A stretch of 64,000 nucleotides of DNA from Rhizobacter sp. Root1238 (GTDB taxonomy: Bacteria; Pseudomonadota; Gammaproteobacteria; Burkholderiales; Burkholderiaceae_C), in the NCBI RefSeq assembly GCF_001425825.1, contig NZ_LMDM01000007.1:55013-119012 (forward strand), read 5' to 3'. The stretch's first letter is position 1, and each line of letters opens with the position of its first letter. Below, one piece after another: positions 47,133 to 56,528 of this stretch. The notes beneath the pieces were generated by a model that saw only the letters and a list, made by a program, of their open reading frames with translations, searched no databases and was not told where the DNA came from. Made by a program: the position numbers and the translations under genes.

Positions 47133-50114
47133 ATGCAGGGACGCAACGGAGCGGGATTCTTCATCGTCGCGTGGGCGACGGCCTGGGGCGCGCTGCTCGG
47201 CGCCTGCGGTGGGGGCGGCGACCCGGGCGGCACGACGTCGGCGCCCCGCGATGCGAACGCATCGGCCGGCGCGTCGGAGAAAGCCGCCGCCGCCGCGACG
47301 CCATGGAGCCGCTACATGCTGTCACCGTCGTCGCGCACCGTGACGCCGGTCGCGGTCTTCAAGACCGTCGGCACGGTGCAGAACCCGAACAACCTGCTGA
47401 CCGGCAACACCGCGATGATGTCCGGCCGCGGCAGCTACGTGGTGCTGGACTTCGGCAAGGAGGTCGGCGGCTTCGTCTCGCTGGACTTCCCCGCTGCCGG
47501 CAGCAGCGCCGAATCGGTCGGCCTGGCCTTCACCGAGTCGAGCGAGTACGTCGGCCCGATCAGCGACGGCTCCAACGCCGGCCTGAACCACGGCGCCGGC
47601 AGCTCCACCGACGGCGCGATCTACGCGAGCGTCAACAGCACGACCGGCACGACCTACACGATGCCGGCGGCCAGCCTGCGCGGCGGCTTCCGCTACCTGA
47701 CGCTGTTCATGAACTCCGACGGCTGGGTGCACCTCGCGAACATCCGGCTGCGCTTCACGCCGGCGCCGGCGATGGCCGACCCGAGCGCCTACCCGAACTA
47801 CTTCTACAGCAACGACGACCTGCTGAACAAGCTCTGGTATGCCGGCGCCTACACGGTGCAGACCAACACCATCGCGCCCGACCAGGGCCGCAAGCTGCTT
47901 GCCTCCGGCTGGGACAACACCGCGGTGGTCAGCGGCGGCACGACGGTGCTGACCGATGCCGCCAAGCGCGACCGCACGGTGTGGTCGGGCGACCTCGGCA
48001 TCTCGGCCGCGGTCGGCTATGTGTCGACCGCCGACACCTTGTCGGTGAAGAACGCGCTGCAGCGCCTGTACGACAGCCAGAAGGCGAGCGGTGAGCTGCC
48101 GTACTCCGGCCCGCCCTTCGACCTGTACGGCTCCGACACCTACCACTTGTGGACGCTGATCGGCACCGAGACCTACCACCTCTACAGCGGCGACATCGAC
48201 TGGGTGCGCTCGATCTGGCCGAAGTACCGGCAGGGCATGGCCTTCATCCAGGCCAAGGTGAACGGTGCCCATGGCCTGCTGAACGTGACCGGCACCAACG
48301 ACTGGGCGCGCGGCGGCCAGGGCGGCGAGAACATCGCGGCGAATGCGATGCTGTACCGCGCACTCACCACCGGGGCCAAGCTGGCCTCCGCGCTGGGCGA
48401 CGGCGCGACGGCCACCGCCTACGCGAGCGCGGCCGCGACGCTGAAGGCGCGCATCAACGCGACGCTGTGGGACGCCGCCGCCGGCGCCTACCGCGACAAC
48501 CCGGACAGCGTGCTGCTGCCGCAGGACGGCAACTCGCTCGCGGTCTGGTACGGCGTGACCGACAGCGCCGACAAGCCGGCCGCCATCGCCCGCTACCTGA
48601 ATTCCAACCTCGGCACGCTGGGGGCGCTGACACCGGAGTGGGGCGGCAACATCTCCGGCTTCGCGGGCTCGATGCAGCTGATGGCGATGTCGGTGGCCTC
48701 GCGCGATGCCGATGCGCTGGACCTGATGCGCCGGCAATGGGGCTTCATGCTCAACCACCCGACGCGCGGCACCGGGACCTTCTGGGAAGGCTACGGCGCG
48801 GACGGCGGCAGCGGCGGCTATGCACCGTGGTTCGTCAGCCACGCGCACGGCTGGTCGTCCGGGCCGACCTCGGCGCTGACCTTCTACACGCTCGGCATCA
48901 GCCCGACCACGGCGAAGGGGCAGCAGTACGGCGTGATCCCGCACCCGGGCGACCTGACGCACGTCGAAGGCCAGCTGACATTCGACGGCAGCCGGCGCGT
49001 GAAGAACAGCTGGGACCGCGGCAGCGACGGCAGCTTCACGATGACGGTCGACAGCAGCGCACACACCGGCTCGGTCGGCGTGATCGGCATCCCGCGCTTC
49101 GGCATCGACCGGCGCGTCAGCATCGACGGCGTGGAGGTGTGGAACGGCAGTGCCTTCACCGGCGCGGCCGGCATCGCGAGCGCCGACCAGGACGCCCGCT
49201 ACATCTACTTCCGCGGCGTCCAGCCGGGTGTGCGCAGCTTCCGCACGGCCGGGACCGGTGCTGCGTGGGCGAGCTGCGCGCCAGAGGCGGGGCAGTGCGT
49301 CTTCGAGGGCGCGCGCGGCGTGCGCTACGGCAACGGCAGCAGCTTCGTCTACGGCAGCTTCAACGGCGGCGTCGCCTGCAACAACGCGACCTTCGGGGAC
49401 CCGGCCCCGAACGTCGTGAAGCACTGCGAGCTGAGCGACACCGAGCGGCCGCCGGCGATCGGCATCTGGACGCCGTGCGCACTGGAAGGCCAGAGCTGCA
49501 GCTTCGACCGCACCAGGACGGTGGCGTATGGCGCGCAGTCGTCGTACCGCCTGCTGACGCGCAGCGGCCCGGTGGCCTGCGACAACGCGAGCTTCGGCGA
49601 CCCGATCTTCGGCGTGGCCAAGCGCTGCTGGACGAGCAACCTGCCGCAGAACCCGGGCTTCGAGTCGCCGGCGGTGGCCACCGGCAACGGCGTGCAGTAC
49701 GGTGCGGCGAACGCCGGCTGGACCTTCACGCCGGAGAGCGGCCCCAGCGGCTCGGGCCTGCAGAAGAACGGCAGCGCGTTCGGCGCGGTCGCCGCGCCGG
49801 AGGGCGTGCAGACGGCCTTCGTGCAAAGCGGCGGCGCGATGAGCCAGGGCCTGGCCGACCTGTCGGCGGGGCGCTACGCGGTGCGTTTCAAGTCGGCGCG
49901 GCGGGGTTGGAGCTTCGGCGGCGTGCAGACCCTCGGCGTCTACCTCGACGGCAACCTGCTGGGCAGCTTCACGCCGGGATCGACGCAGTTCGAGTCGTTC
50001 ACGACGCCGCCGATCGCGCTCGGTGCCGGCGCGCACACGCTGCGCTTCGCGGGCCAGAACGCCGCCGGCGACAACACCGCCTTCGTCGACGAGGTCGTGC
50101 TGCTGAGCCACTGA
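47133..50114 (+). CDS. secreted alpha-L-rhamnosidase-like lipoprotein with two Cys modules
   Basis: This 993-residue protein has a lipoprotein signal (ALLGACGGGG, Cys25). An N-terminal beta domain precedes an (alpha/alpha)6 barrel of GH78 type with KRDRTVWSGDLGISA and TFWEGYGADGG, the usual acid/base region. A C-terminal beta domain follows, then two four-Cys modules (715-765 and 782-832: C-x6-C...VAC...FGDP...KxC), and a last domain of about 150 residues beginning NPGFESP, similar to carbohydrate-binding modules. It should remove rhamnose from rhamnogalacturonan or glycosides. The Cys modules match that of the pectate lyase at 22314. Confidence 0.83.
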   Translation: MQGRNGAGFFIVAWATAWGALLGACGGGGDPGGTTSAPRDANASAGASEKAAAAATPWSRYMLSPSSRTVTPVAVFKTVGTVQNPNNLLTGNTAMMSGRGSYVVLDFGKEVGGFVSLDFPAAGSSAESVGLAFTESSEYVGPISDGSNAGLNHGAGSSTDGAIYASVNSTTGTTYTMPAASLRGGFRYLTLFMNSDGWVHLANIRLRFTPAPAMADPSAYPNYFYSNDDLLNKLWYAGAYTVQTNTIAPDQGRKLLASGWDNTAVVSGGTTVLTDAAKRDRTVWSGDLGISAAVGYVSTADTLSVKNALQRLYDSQKASGELPYSGPPFDLYGSDTYHLWTLIGTETYHLYSGDIDWVRSIWPKYRQGMAFIQAKVNGAHGLLNVTGTNDWARGGQGGENIAANAMLYRALTTGAKLASALGDGATATAYASAAATLKARINATLWDAAAGAYRDNPDSVLLPQDGNSLAVWYGVTDSADKPAAIARYLNSNLGTLGALTPEWGGNISGFAGSMQLMAMSVASRDADALDLMRRQWGFMLNHPTRGTGTFWEGYGADGGSGGYAPWFVSHAHGWSSGPTSALTFYTLGISPTTAKGQQYGVIPHPGDLTHVEGQLTFDGSRRVKNSWDRGSDGSFTMTVDSSAHTGSVGVIGIPRFGIDRRVSIDGVEVWNGSAFTGAAGIASADQDARYIYFRGVQPGVRSFRTAGTGAAWASCAPEAGQCVFEGARGVRYGNGSSFVYGSFNGGVACNNATFGDPAPNVVKHCELSDTERPPAIGIWTPCALEGQSCSFDRTRTVAYGAQSSYRLLTRSGPVACDNASFGDPIFGVAKRCWTSNLPQNPGFESPAVATGNGVQYGAANAGWTFTPESGPSGSGLQKNGSAFGAVAAPEGVQTAFVQSGGAMSQGLADLSAGRYAVRFKSARRGWSFGGVQTLGVYLDGNLLGSFTPGSTQFESFTTPPIALGAGAHTLRFAGQNAAGDNTAFVDEVVLLSH

Positions 50115-50118
50115 GCCG

Positions 50119-50136
50119 GCGTCACGCGCCTGTCAT
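50119..50136 (+). promoter_or_regulatory. PHO box upstream of the alkaline phosphatase operon
   Basis: GCGTCAC (50119-50125) and CTGTCAT (50130-50136) are 7-base direct repeats with an 11-base period, matching the PhoB binding consensus. The site lies 50 bases before the first gene of a two-gene operon with alkaline phosphatase. Confidence 0.65.
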
Positions 50137-50185
50137 GGCGCCCCGCGATCATCCGACGAGCTCGGGGAGTCGTGGAGGGAGACCC

Positions 50186-50689
50186 ATGCGTCGTTGTTGT
50201 AAAGCGTGGCTGCTGGGTGCAGCCACGCTGCTGGGTTCTGTCGCGGCCCAGGCCGGACCTGCGCCCGTGCCCGGGGTCGCGGCCACCGAGCTGAAGTTCC
50301 GCGAGTTCTTCCAGCTGCCGGTCGGCCCGCGCGGCCTCGCGCCCAGCGCACGCCTGCTGTCGCTCGACGGCCAGCCGGTGCACATCACCGGCTACCTCGC
50401 GCACCAGGACGCCGCGTCGGCCCCACCAGGCATCGCGCTGCTCGCGCCGCTGCCGGTCTCGCTCGGCGACGAAGACGAGAGCTTCGCCGACGACCTGCCC
50501 GCGTCGACGCTCTACCTGCACCTCGCCGGCCCGCTGGCCGCGCGGACGATCGCGTACCGCCCCGGCCTCGTCTCGCTCAGCGGCACGCTGCAGGTCGGCG
50601 CGCAGCGCGAGGCCGACGGTCGCGCCTCGTTCGTGCGCCTCGTGCTCGACCCCGAATCCGCATCCGTTCTCCTGGAGTCCCCGAAATGA
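50186..50689 (+). CDS. exported protein of unknown function, first gene of the phosphatase operon
   Basis: This 167-residue protein has a signal peptide (LLGAATLLGSVAAQAG). The mature part contains ELKFREFFQLPVGPRG, then SLDGQPVHITGYLAHQD and YRPGLVSLSGTLQVGA, a beta-rich pattern reminiscent of DUF3299-like proteins that occur beside metal-handling or transport genes. A family assignment is tentative. The stop overlaps the alkaline phosphatase start (ATGA), so the two are translationally coupled and both are placed behind a PHO box. Confidence 0.7.
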   Translation: MRRCCKAWLLGAATLLGSVAAQAGPAPVPGVAATELKFREFFQLPVGPRGLAPSARLLSLDGQPVHITGYLAHQDAASAPPGIALLAPLPVSLGDEDESFADDLPASTLYLHLAGPLAARTIAYRPGLVSLSGTLQVGAQREADGRASFVRLVLDPESASVLLESPK

Positions 50690-52698
50690 TCCGCCTTGCT
50701 GTTGCCGCTCTCCTGCTCGCTGCCGCCTCGGCCCAGGCCGCCCCGGGCGTCACGCGCCTCGTACCGCCGAGCGAACTGTTCACGTCGAACGACCCGAACC
50801 CGCCGGTGATCGCGCGCTTCCTGCCGGGCCAGCGCTTCGACCTGCAGGCCACCGTGCGGCTCGATGCCGGCGCCACGCTCGCCGCCTTCGAGTTCGCGGT
50901 CGACGGCGTGCCGCTGAAGCCGGCCAAGGCCGTCACCAGCGTCGTGACGACCGGCCTGAGCCTGCCGGCCGGCAGCAACGCCGCGGTGGTCTCGCAGCGC
51001 GCCTACTCCAACGCGAAGCCCGGCATCCACCGGCTGACGGTCAACGCGACGCAGAGCGACGGCCAGCGCGTCAGCGCCACCGGCAACTTCGAGGTGGTCG
51101 CGCTCAAAGGCTTGGAGGCTGGAGGGGCCGGCCGCAAGGCGAAGAACATCATCATCCTGCTCGGCGACGGCATGGGCGCGGCGCACCGCACCGCGGCGCG
51201 CATCATGGCCAAGGGCTATGCGCAGGGCAAGGCGCATGCGGCGCTCGCGATGGACACCTTCCCGAACACCGGCATGGTGATGACCTCGTCGCTCGACGCG
51301 ATCGTCACCGACTCGTCGCCCGGCATGTCGAACTACGTGACCGGCAACAAGGCCGCGAACAACCAGGAAGGCGTGTTCCCGGACGACACGCTGGATGCGT
51401 TCGACAACCCGCGCGTCGAGTACCTGTCGGAGTACCTGCACCGCACGCAGGGCAAGGCGCTCGGCGTCGTGACCACCGCCGACGTGTTCGACGCGACGCC
51501 GGCCGCGAATGCGGTGCACACCGCGAACCGCGGCAACGGCACCGGCATCGTCGACCAGTTCCTCGACGACCGCGGGCTCACCGGGCTGTCGGTGCTGATG
51601 GGCGGCGGGCGCAAGTGGTTCCTGCCGAACGGCGATGCGCTGAAGGCCGATGGTTCGCGCAACGGCCAGGCCGTCAACGGCTCGCAGCGCGACGCGAAGA
51701 CCGACTACGTGCTGCCGTCGGACCTGGTGGCCGGCTGGGGCGCGGCGGTGGGTGCGAAGGACCCGTCGCGCGACCTGATCGCCGACTTCCAGGGGGCCGG
51801 CTTCGCCTATGCGCCCGACCGCCTCGGGCTGGCGGCGGCGGCCGGTGCCGACAAGCTGCTCGGCCTGTTCGCGTACTCGAACATGAACGTCGCGTTCGAC
51901 AAGATCAACAAGCGCCGCGGGGTCTCGACCATCGTCGACGACTACGGCTTCCCCGACCAGCCGATGCTCGACGAGATGGCCGCCGCCGCGCTGCAGGTGC
52001 TGTCGCGCCAGAAGAACGGCTTCGTCGCACTGATCGAGGGCGCGTCGATCGACAAGCAGGCGCACCTGATGGACACCGACCGCTGGCTGCTGGAGGTGAT
52101 CGAGTTCGACCGCGCGGTGCAGGTGGCGAAGGACTTCGCCGCGAAGCACCCGGACACGCTGGTCATCGTGACGGCCGACCATGAATGCTCTGGCGCGGCC
52201 ATCATCGGTGCGTCGACCAAGCCGGTGGCCGCGATCCGCGCCGCCGCCGCGCCGGCCGAGGGCGCCAGCGCGCCGAGCGCTGCGACGCTGCGCGACCCGG
52301 TGGTCGGCGTCTACCAAGCCGCGAAGTTCCCGAAGTACGTGATTGCCACCGACGGCTACCCGCAGAGCACCGACGTCGACTACAAGATGCTGATCGGCTA
52401 CGGCGCGAACGCCGACCGCTACGAGAGCTGGCTGGCCAACGCGACGCCGACGCAGGATTCGCAGCAACCGTTCGTCGGCCAGGCACCGCAGAGCGGCTAC
52501 CCGGCGAACCCGAGCGTGCGCAACCAGGGTGCGGGTTTCCTGGTGACCGGCCAGGTGCCGGGCGACCAGGCCGTGCACACCGCCACCGACGTCCCGCTGT
52601 CAGCGCTCGGCCGCGGGGCGTCGCTGTTCAGCGGCGTGATGGACAACACCGACATCTTCTTCAAGATCGCGCAGGCGGCGACCAAGGGTGCGAAGTAG
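50686..52698 (+). CDS. alkaline phosphatase family protein, secreted
   Basis: This 670-residue PhoA-superfamily enzyme has a short signal peptide (LAVAALLLAAASAQA), an N-terminal beta domain of about 120 residues, then the metal-binding core. Visible are IIILLGDGMGAAHRTAAR, the nucleophile region VTDSSPGMSNYVTGNKA, LIEGASIDKQAHLMD and VTADHECSG, giving the two-zinc plus magnesium site. It releases inorganic phosphate from organic esters in the periplasm. Coupling to the upstream gene and the PHO box indicate induction by phosphate starvation. Confidence 0.92.
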   Translation: MIRLAVAALLLAAASAQAAPGVTRLVPPSELFTSNDPNPPVIARFLPGQRFDLQATVRLDAGATLAAFEFAVDGVPLKPAKAVTSVVTTGLSLPAGSNAAVVSQRAYSNAKPGIHRLTVNATQSDGQRVSATGNFEVVALKGLEAGGAGRKAKNIIILLGDGMGAAHRTAARIMAKGYAQGKAHAALAMDTFPNTGMVMTSSLDAIVTDSSPGMSNYVTGNKAANNQEGVFPDDTLDAFDNPRVEYLSEYLHRTQGKALGVVTTADVFDATPAANAVHTANRGNGTGIVDQFLDDRGLTGLSVLMGGGRKWFLPNGDALKADGSRNGQAVNGSQRDAKTDYVLPSDLVAGWGAAVGAKDPSRDLIADFQGAGFAYAPDRLGLAAAAGADKLLGLFAYSNMNVAFDKINKRRGVSTIVDDYGFPDQPMLDEMAAAALQVLSRQKNGFVALIEGASIDKQAHLMDTDRWLLEVIEFDRAVQVAKDFAAKHPDTLVIVTADHECSGAAIIGASTKPVAAIRAAAAPAEGASAPSAATLRDPVVGVYQAAKFPKYVIATDGYPQSTDVDYKMLIGYGANADRYESWLANATPTQDSQQPFVGQAPQSGYPANPSVRNQGAGFLVTGQVPGDQAVHTATDVPLSALGRGASLFSGVMDNTDIFFKIAQAATKGAK

Positions 52699-52701
52699 CG
52701 T

Positions 52702-53391
52702 TCAGACCTCGACGTCGTCGACTTCGCGGTAGACGTCGCGCATCCACATCTTCAGGCGCTGGCGGTCCATCAGCCCCAGCGTGCCGTCGGCCTCGCCCTC
52801 GCGCGCATTCCAGAAGCTGACGCTCGCCGCGTCGATCTTCTGGATCACGTTGTCGTGCAGCTTGCGCAGCGTCACCACCTTGGCGCCGAACGACAGCGCG
52901 CGCGCCTGCTCGCCCGACTGCTCCAGCACCGAGAAGTCGCTGCCGCGGATGTGGTTGCGCACCAGCACGTACTTGAAGCTCGGGCCGAAGCGGTCGAGCA
53001 GCTTCTTCAGCAGGTCCACCGAATCCTTGCCGGCGTCCATCACGTGCCAGTAGAAGACCTGCGAGTTCGTCTCGTCCAGCAGGTTCAGCACACCCGATTC
53101 GTCCATCCAGCGCACCAGCGGGTCGTGCGTCTGCGCGGCCAGGTCGACCAGCACGCGGCGGTCGGGCTGGTCCACCGCGGCCTCGACGATCGCGTCCAGC
53201 GCCTCGTAGCGGTCGACCAGCACCGGCGATGCGTAGCCGGCATAGAAGCGCATCAGCGCGCCGTGCGACCGGTCGGTGTCGAAGCCGAGGAAGGGCATCT
53301 GCCGGTCGATCAGGTACTGCGCCAGCACCCGTGCCATCAGCGACTTGCCGACGCCGCCCTTTTCGCCGCCGATGAAGTGGATCTTGCTCAT
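52702..53391 (-). CDS. ParA/MinD-like nucleotide-binding protein
   Basis: This 229-residue SIMIBI-class ATPase has the deviant Walker A motif GGEKGGVGKSLMA (residues 8-20), a Walker B-like VLVDLAAQTHD and a switch Asp in FDTDRSHG. There is no partner ParB and no helix-turn-helix, so it is not a plasmid partition system. A role in positioning or regulation cannot be specified. The stop is three bases from the end of the alkaline phosphatase gene, convergently. A PHO box lies in its upstream region, but oriented toward phoX. Confidence 0.75.
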   Translation of the reverse strand: MSKIHFIGGEKGGVGKSLMARVLAQYLIDRQMPFLGFDTDRSHGALMRFYAGYASPVLVDRYEALDAIVEAAVDQPDRRVLVDLAAQTHDPLVRWMDESGVLNLLDETNSQVFYWHVMDAGKDSVDLLKKLLDRFGPSFKYVLVRNHIRGSDFSVLEQSGEQARALSFGAKVVTLRKLHDNVIQKIDAASVSFWNAREGEADGTLGLMDRQRLKMWMRDVYREVDDVEV

Positions 53392-53482
53392 GCCAAGGCT
53401 TCTCCGTGTTTGGTGGTCGGGCGACAGTATGAACGCAAGCGCGCAAGCGGCCTTCCGGCGTGCCGCGGCAAGGTGTTTCGAG

Positions 53483-53511
53483 GCGTCATGCGACTGTCAT
53501 GTGGGTGTCAC
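53483..53511 (+). promoter_or_regulatory. triple-repeat PHO box upstream of phoX
   Basis: GCGTCAT (53483), CTGTCAT (53494) and GTGTCAC (53505) are three direct repeats with an exact 11-base period, the pattern bound by PhoB dimers. It lies 106 bases before phoX, in the spacer shared with the ParA-like gene. Confidence 0.75.
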
Positions 53512-53616
53512 GCCGCTTTCACCGAGCCTGCTTAACCTGCCGCACGCCAAGACACACCTCGACACGACCCGCCACGGCGCGGTGACGTGCAACCCTCACT
53601 CTCCAAGGAAGCCCAG

Positions 53617-55575
53617 ATGAGCCACCCCACCGTCGACGCGCGCCGCCGTCTCCTGAAGCTGTTGTCCGGAGCCCCGTTGCTGCCCGTGACGAGTTCCACC
53701 GCGTTCGCCGGCCTGCTGGCCGCCTGCGGTGGCAGTGATGACGGCCCGGCGCCGGCCGCCCCCGCCGCGACCGTCACCTCGGTCGAGTTCACCGCGATGG
53801 CCGCACCCACGAAGGCCGAGCCGGCCGCGATGGCCACCGCCACGGTCGGCTCCAAGCTGGTCGCCACCTACAGCGACGGCAGCAAACAGACCTTCGCGCT
53901 GAAGTACGAGCCGTTCTTCGTCACCGGCGACATGGTGCCGGACGGCAAGGGCAGCACCATCCTCGCCGGCGGCTACGTCAACATGGCCGGCGAGAAGATC
54001 ATGGACACCTCGGTGGTCGGCAAGGAGCGCCAATTCTTCTCCGACTCGCCGGACGGCAGCTCGCTGCTGACCGTGCCGAACCCGACCGTGCCCGGCATCA
54101 AGGGCAAGGCGGTGTTCGCCGTCGTGCAGTTCGAGTACACGACCGCCGGCCAGGACGGTGTCAGCACCTACGGCACGCTGCCGTCGCCGATCGCGGTGCT
54201 GACGCTCGACCAGGACCAGGCCACCGGCAAGCTGAGCCTGGTGAAATATCACAACGTCGACACCTCGTCGGTGCACGGCCTGTGGATCACCTGCGGCGCC
54301 AGCCTGTCGCCGTGGGGCACCCACCTGTCGAGCGAGGAGTACGAGCCCGATGCGCCGTTCGCCAGCACGACCGCGCAATTCCTCGCGTTCAGCAAGAACA
54401 CCTTCGGCGACCCGGCCAAGGCCAACCCGTACCACTACGGCCACCTGCCGGAAGTGACGGTCAACCCGGACGGCACCGGCAGCATCAGGAAGCACTACTG
54501 CCTGGGCCGCATCTCGCACGAGCTGATCCAGGTGATGCCGGACCAGCGCACCGCGATCATGGGTGACGACTACACCAACGGCGGCTTCTTCATGTTCGTC
54601 GCCGACAAGGAGAAGGACCTGTCGGCCGGCACGCTGTACGTCGCCAAGGTCGGCGCCGGCTTCTCGATCGACCCGGCCGCCGCGGGTGCGCCGCTGACCT
54701 GGATCAACCTGGGCCACGCGACCAGCGCCGAGATCGAGGCCCTGGCCAACACGCTGAAGCCTTCCGACATCATGGCCGTCAGCAAGACCGATCCGGCGGA
54801 TGCGAGCTACACGAAGGTCTTCTGCGACGGCAAGGCCAACTGGGTCAAGCTGGTGCCGGGGATGGAGAAGGCCGCGGCCTTCCTGGAAACGCACCGCTAT
54901 GCCAACCTGAAGGGCGCGAGCATGGCCTTCACGAAGATGGAAGGCACGACCGTCAACGCCAAGGACAAGATCGCCTACTCGGCGCTGCAGAACATCCAGG
55001 CGTCGATGGTGAAGGGCGATGCCGCCTGGCGCGAAGAAATGGGTGTGAGCCTCGACAAGAAGCTGGTGGCCGGCGGCGTCCTGGCGCACACGCTGGCCGG
55101 CGCGCAGAAGGACACGGCCGGTGCGGCGATCAACAGCGAATGGGTGCCGGTGCAGACCAAGGCGCTGCTGGTCGGTGAAGACCTGGCCCTCGCCGACGGC
55201 CTGGGCAACACGACCAACCCCGAGAAGATCGGCAATCCGGACAACATCAAGTTCTCCGAGAAGATGCGCACGCTGTTCATCGGCGAGGACAGCAGCACGC
55301 GGGTCAACAACTTCCTGTGGGCCTACAACGTCGACACGAAGAAGCTGTCGCGCATCCTGTCGGTGCCGTCGGGCGCCGAGTCGACCGGCCTGCACGCGGT
55401 CGACGACATCAACGGCTGGACCTACATCATGAGCAACTTCCAGCACCCGGGCGAGTACATCTCGGCGATCCCGGCCGAGGTGAAGACCGCGGTGGATCCG
55501 CTGGTCAAGGCGAACTACAAGGACAAGTTCGGCGCCGCCGTCGGCTACCTGACGGGGCTGCCGGAACTCGGCTGA
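53617..55575 (+). CDS. phoX: PhoX-family alkaline phosphatase
   Basis: This 652-residue exported enzyme has a Tat-like leader (DARRRLLKLLSG then a hydrophobic stretch and LLAACGG, which could also be lipidated). The DUF839/PhoX propeller is shown by SPWGTHLSSEEYEPD, the metal-site Glu pair, GRISHELIQVMPDQRTAIMGDD and FIGEDSSTRVNNFLWAYN. PhoX enzymes use iron and calcium to hydrolyse phosphate esters outside the cytoplasm. The ribosome site AAGGAAG precedes the ATG. A triple-repeat PHO box and a strong terminator frame the gene as its own unit. Confidence 0.92.
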   Translation: MSHPTVDARRRLLKLLSGAPLLPVTSSTAFAGLLAACGGSDDGPAPAAPAATVTSVEFTAMAAPTKAEPAAMATATVGSKLVATYSDGSKQTFALKYEPFFVTGDMVPDGKGSTILAGGYVNMAGEKIMDTSVVGKERQFFSDSPDGSSLLTVPNPTVPGIKGKAVFAVVQFEYTTAGQDGVSTYGTLPSPIAVLTLDQDQATGKLSLVKYHNVDTSSVHGLWITCGASLSPWGTHLSSEEYEPDAPFASTTAQFLAFSKNTFGDPAKANPYHYGHLPEVTVNPDGTGSIRKHYCLGRISHELIQVMPDQRTAIMGDDYTNGGFFMFVADKEKDLSAGTLYVAKVGAGFSIDPAAAGAPLTWINLGHATSAEIEALANTLKPSDIMAVSKTDPADASYTKVFCDGKANWVKLVPGMEKAAAFLETHRYANLKGASMAFTKMEGTTVNAKDKIAYSALQNIQASMVKGDAAWREEMGVSLDKKLVAGGVLAHTLAGAQKDTAGAAINSEWVPVQTKALLVGEDLALADGLGNTTNPEKIGNPDNIKFSEKMRTLFIGEDSSTRVNNFLWAYNVDTKKLSRILSVPSGAESTGLHAVDDINGWTYIMSNFQHPGEYISAIPAEVKTAVDPLVKANYKDKFGAAVGYLTGLPELG

Positions 55576-55625
55576 TCAGGGAGGAGCTGGCCGCATGAGT
55601 GGCCCACGCTCGAGAGAAGAGGAAA

Positions 55626-55657
55626 GGGGCCGCAGTCAAGCCTGCGGCCCCTTTTTT
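55626..55657. terminator. Rho-independent terminator shared by phoX and the glycosyltransferase-like gene
   Basis: GGGGCCGCAG / CTGCGGCCCC pair perfectly around TCAAGC, with AAA before and TTTTTT after. It lies between the two convergent genes, and the flanking A and T runs let it work in both directions. Confidence 0.9.
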
Positions 55658-55664
55658 CCACGGC

Positions 55665-56528
55665 TCAGGGCGCGGTGGGCGACGGGACGAAACTCGACGA
55701 CCCCGGCCGCTCCCGCGCCTGCAGCTTCCAACGCATGTAGGCGGGATCCAGTTCCGGAAGATGGATCGCCGGAATGTGCTCGTCGCCCTCCAGATAGCCG
55801 TTGATCAGTCCGGCAACCGTCAGGCCGTGATCGAGCGTCGCGTCCTCGGTCCAGTAGACCGCGGGCATCTGGTCGGCGCCCGTCAGGATCGGGTAGGGGT
55901 GGGGTGCCCATGGCAGCTTTCCGATGGCGGCCTTCGACACCGCGAACAGTCCCCCGGCCACCTTCCCCTTCTTGTGCACCGTGCGGTCTTCGACCGGGTA
56001 CGTCCGCAGGCGCAGGCCCGTCGGATCCTTTCCAGTTCCACCACAGACCTCGCAGGCCTGCCCGAACGCGGGGAACCCGGGCTTGCGGCAGCGCGGGCAG
56101 GCGTCGAAATGCGTCACCGTCCCACCCTCCGGAGCGACCGAGTTGAAGGGGTGGAAGCGCGGCGCAATCATCCCCATGCCGGGGCGCCGCGCCGCCGCGA
56201 CGAGCGCCGCGAGGTGGGCGCGGTCGGCAACGATGTCGTCGTCCATGCAGATGTAGCAATCGGCGTCCGGCATGGTGTCGTTGACGACCTCGAAGAGGTA
56301 GCGCATGGCCAGCGCCTTGCCGACGTTGACCGGCTCCTGCGTGGCCTCGTCGCGAACGCACTGCCATTCGAGCCCGGCCTGCCTGAGGATCGTGGCCGCG
56401 CCCCCGTTGTCCCAGGCGAAGATCTTGTAGTCGCTTTCGGCGCCGATGGAGCGCAGCCACTTCAGCACGGCATCGAGGTAGCGCGGCCGGTACGCGCAGA
56501 TCAGCAAAGGAATTTGGGTCTTGTTCAT
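55665..56528 (-). CDS. GT-A glycosyltransferase-like protein with inserted zinc ribbon
   Basis: This 287-residue cytoplasmic protein has an N-terminal Rossmann-like start (IPLLICAYRPRYLDAVLKWL), an acidic motif CMDDDIVAD (residues 95-102) of the DxD type used to bind nucleotide-sugar metal, and then two CxxC pairs (Cys144/147 and Cys159/162), a zinc-ribbon insertion unusual for glycosyltransferases. Later residues PYPILTGADQMPAVYWTEDA are typical of a GT2-like acceptor loop. It overlaps the polA stop by one base (TGATG), so it depends on polA translation. No partner glycan genes are nearby. Function is open. Confidence 0.65.
   Translation of the reverse strand: MNKTQIPLLICAYRPRYLDAVLKWLRSIGAESDYKIFAWDNGGAATILRQAGLEWQCVRDEATQEPVNVGKALAMRYLFEVVNDTMPDADCYICMDDDIVADRAHLAALVAAARRPGMGMIAPRFHPFNSVAPEGGTVTHFDACPRCRKPGFPAFGQACEVCGGTGKDPTGLRLRTYPVEDRTVHKKGKVAGGLFAVSKAAIGKLPWAPHPYPILTGADQMPAVYWTEDATLDHGLTVAGLINGYLEGDEHIPAIHLPELDPAYMRWKLQARERPGSSSFVPSPTAP

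Noticed and set aside
52702..53391. Plasmid or chromosome partition locus
   Set aside because: The ParA-like gene has no ParB partner, no DNA-binding domain and no centromere-like repeats nearby.
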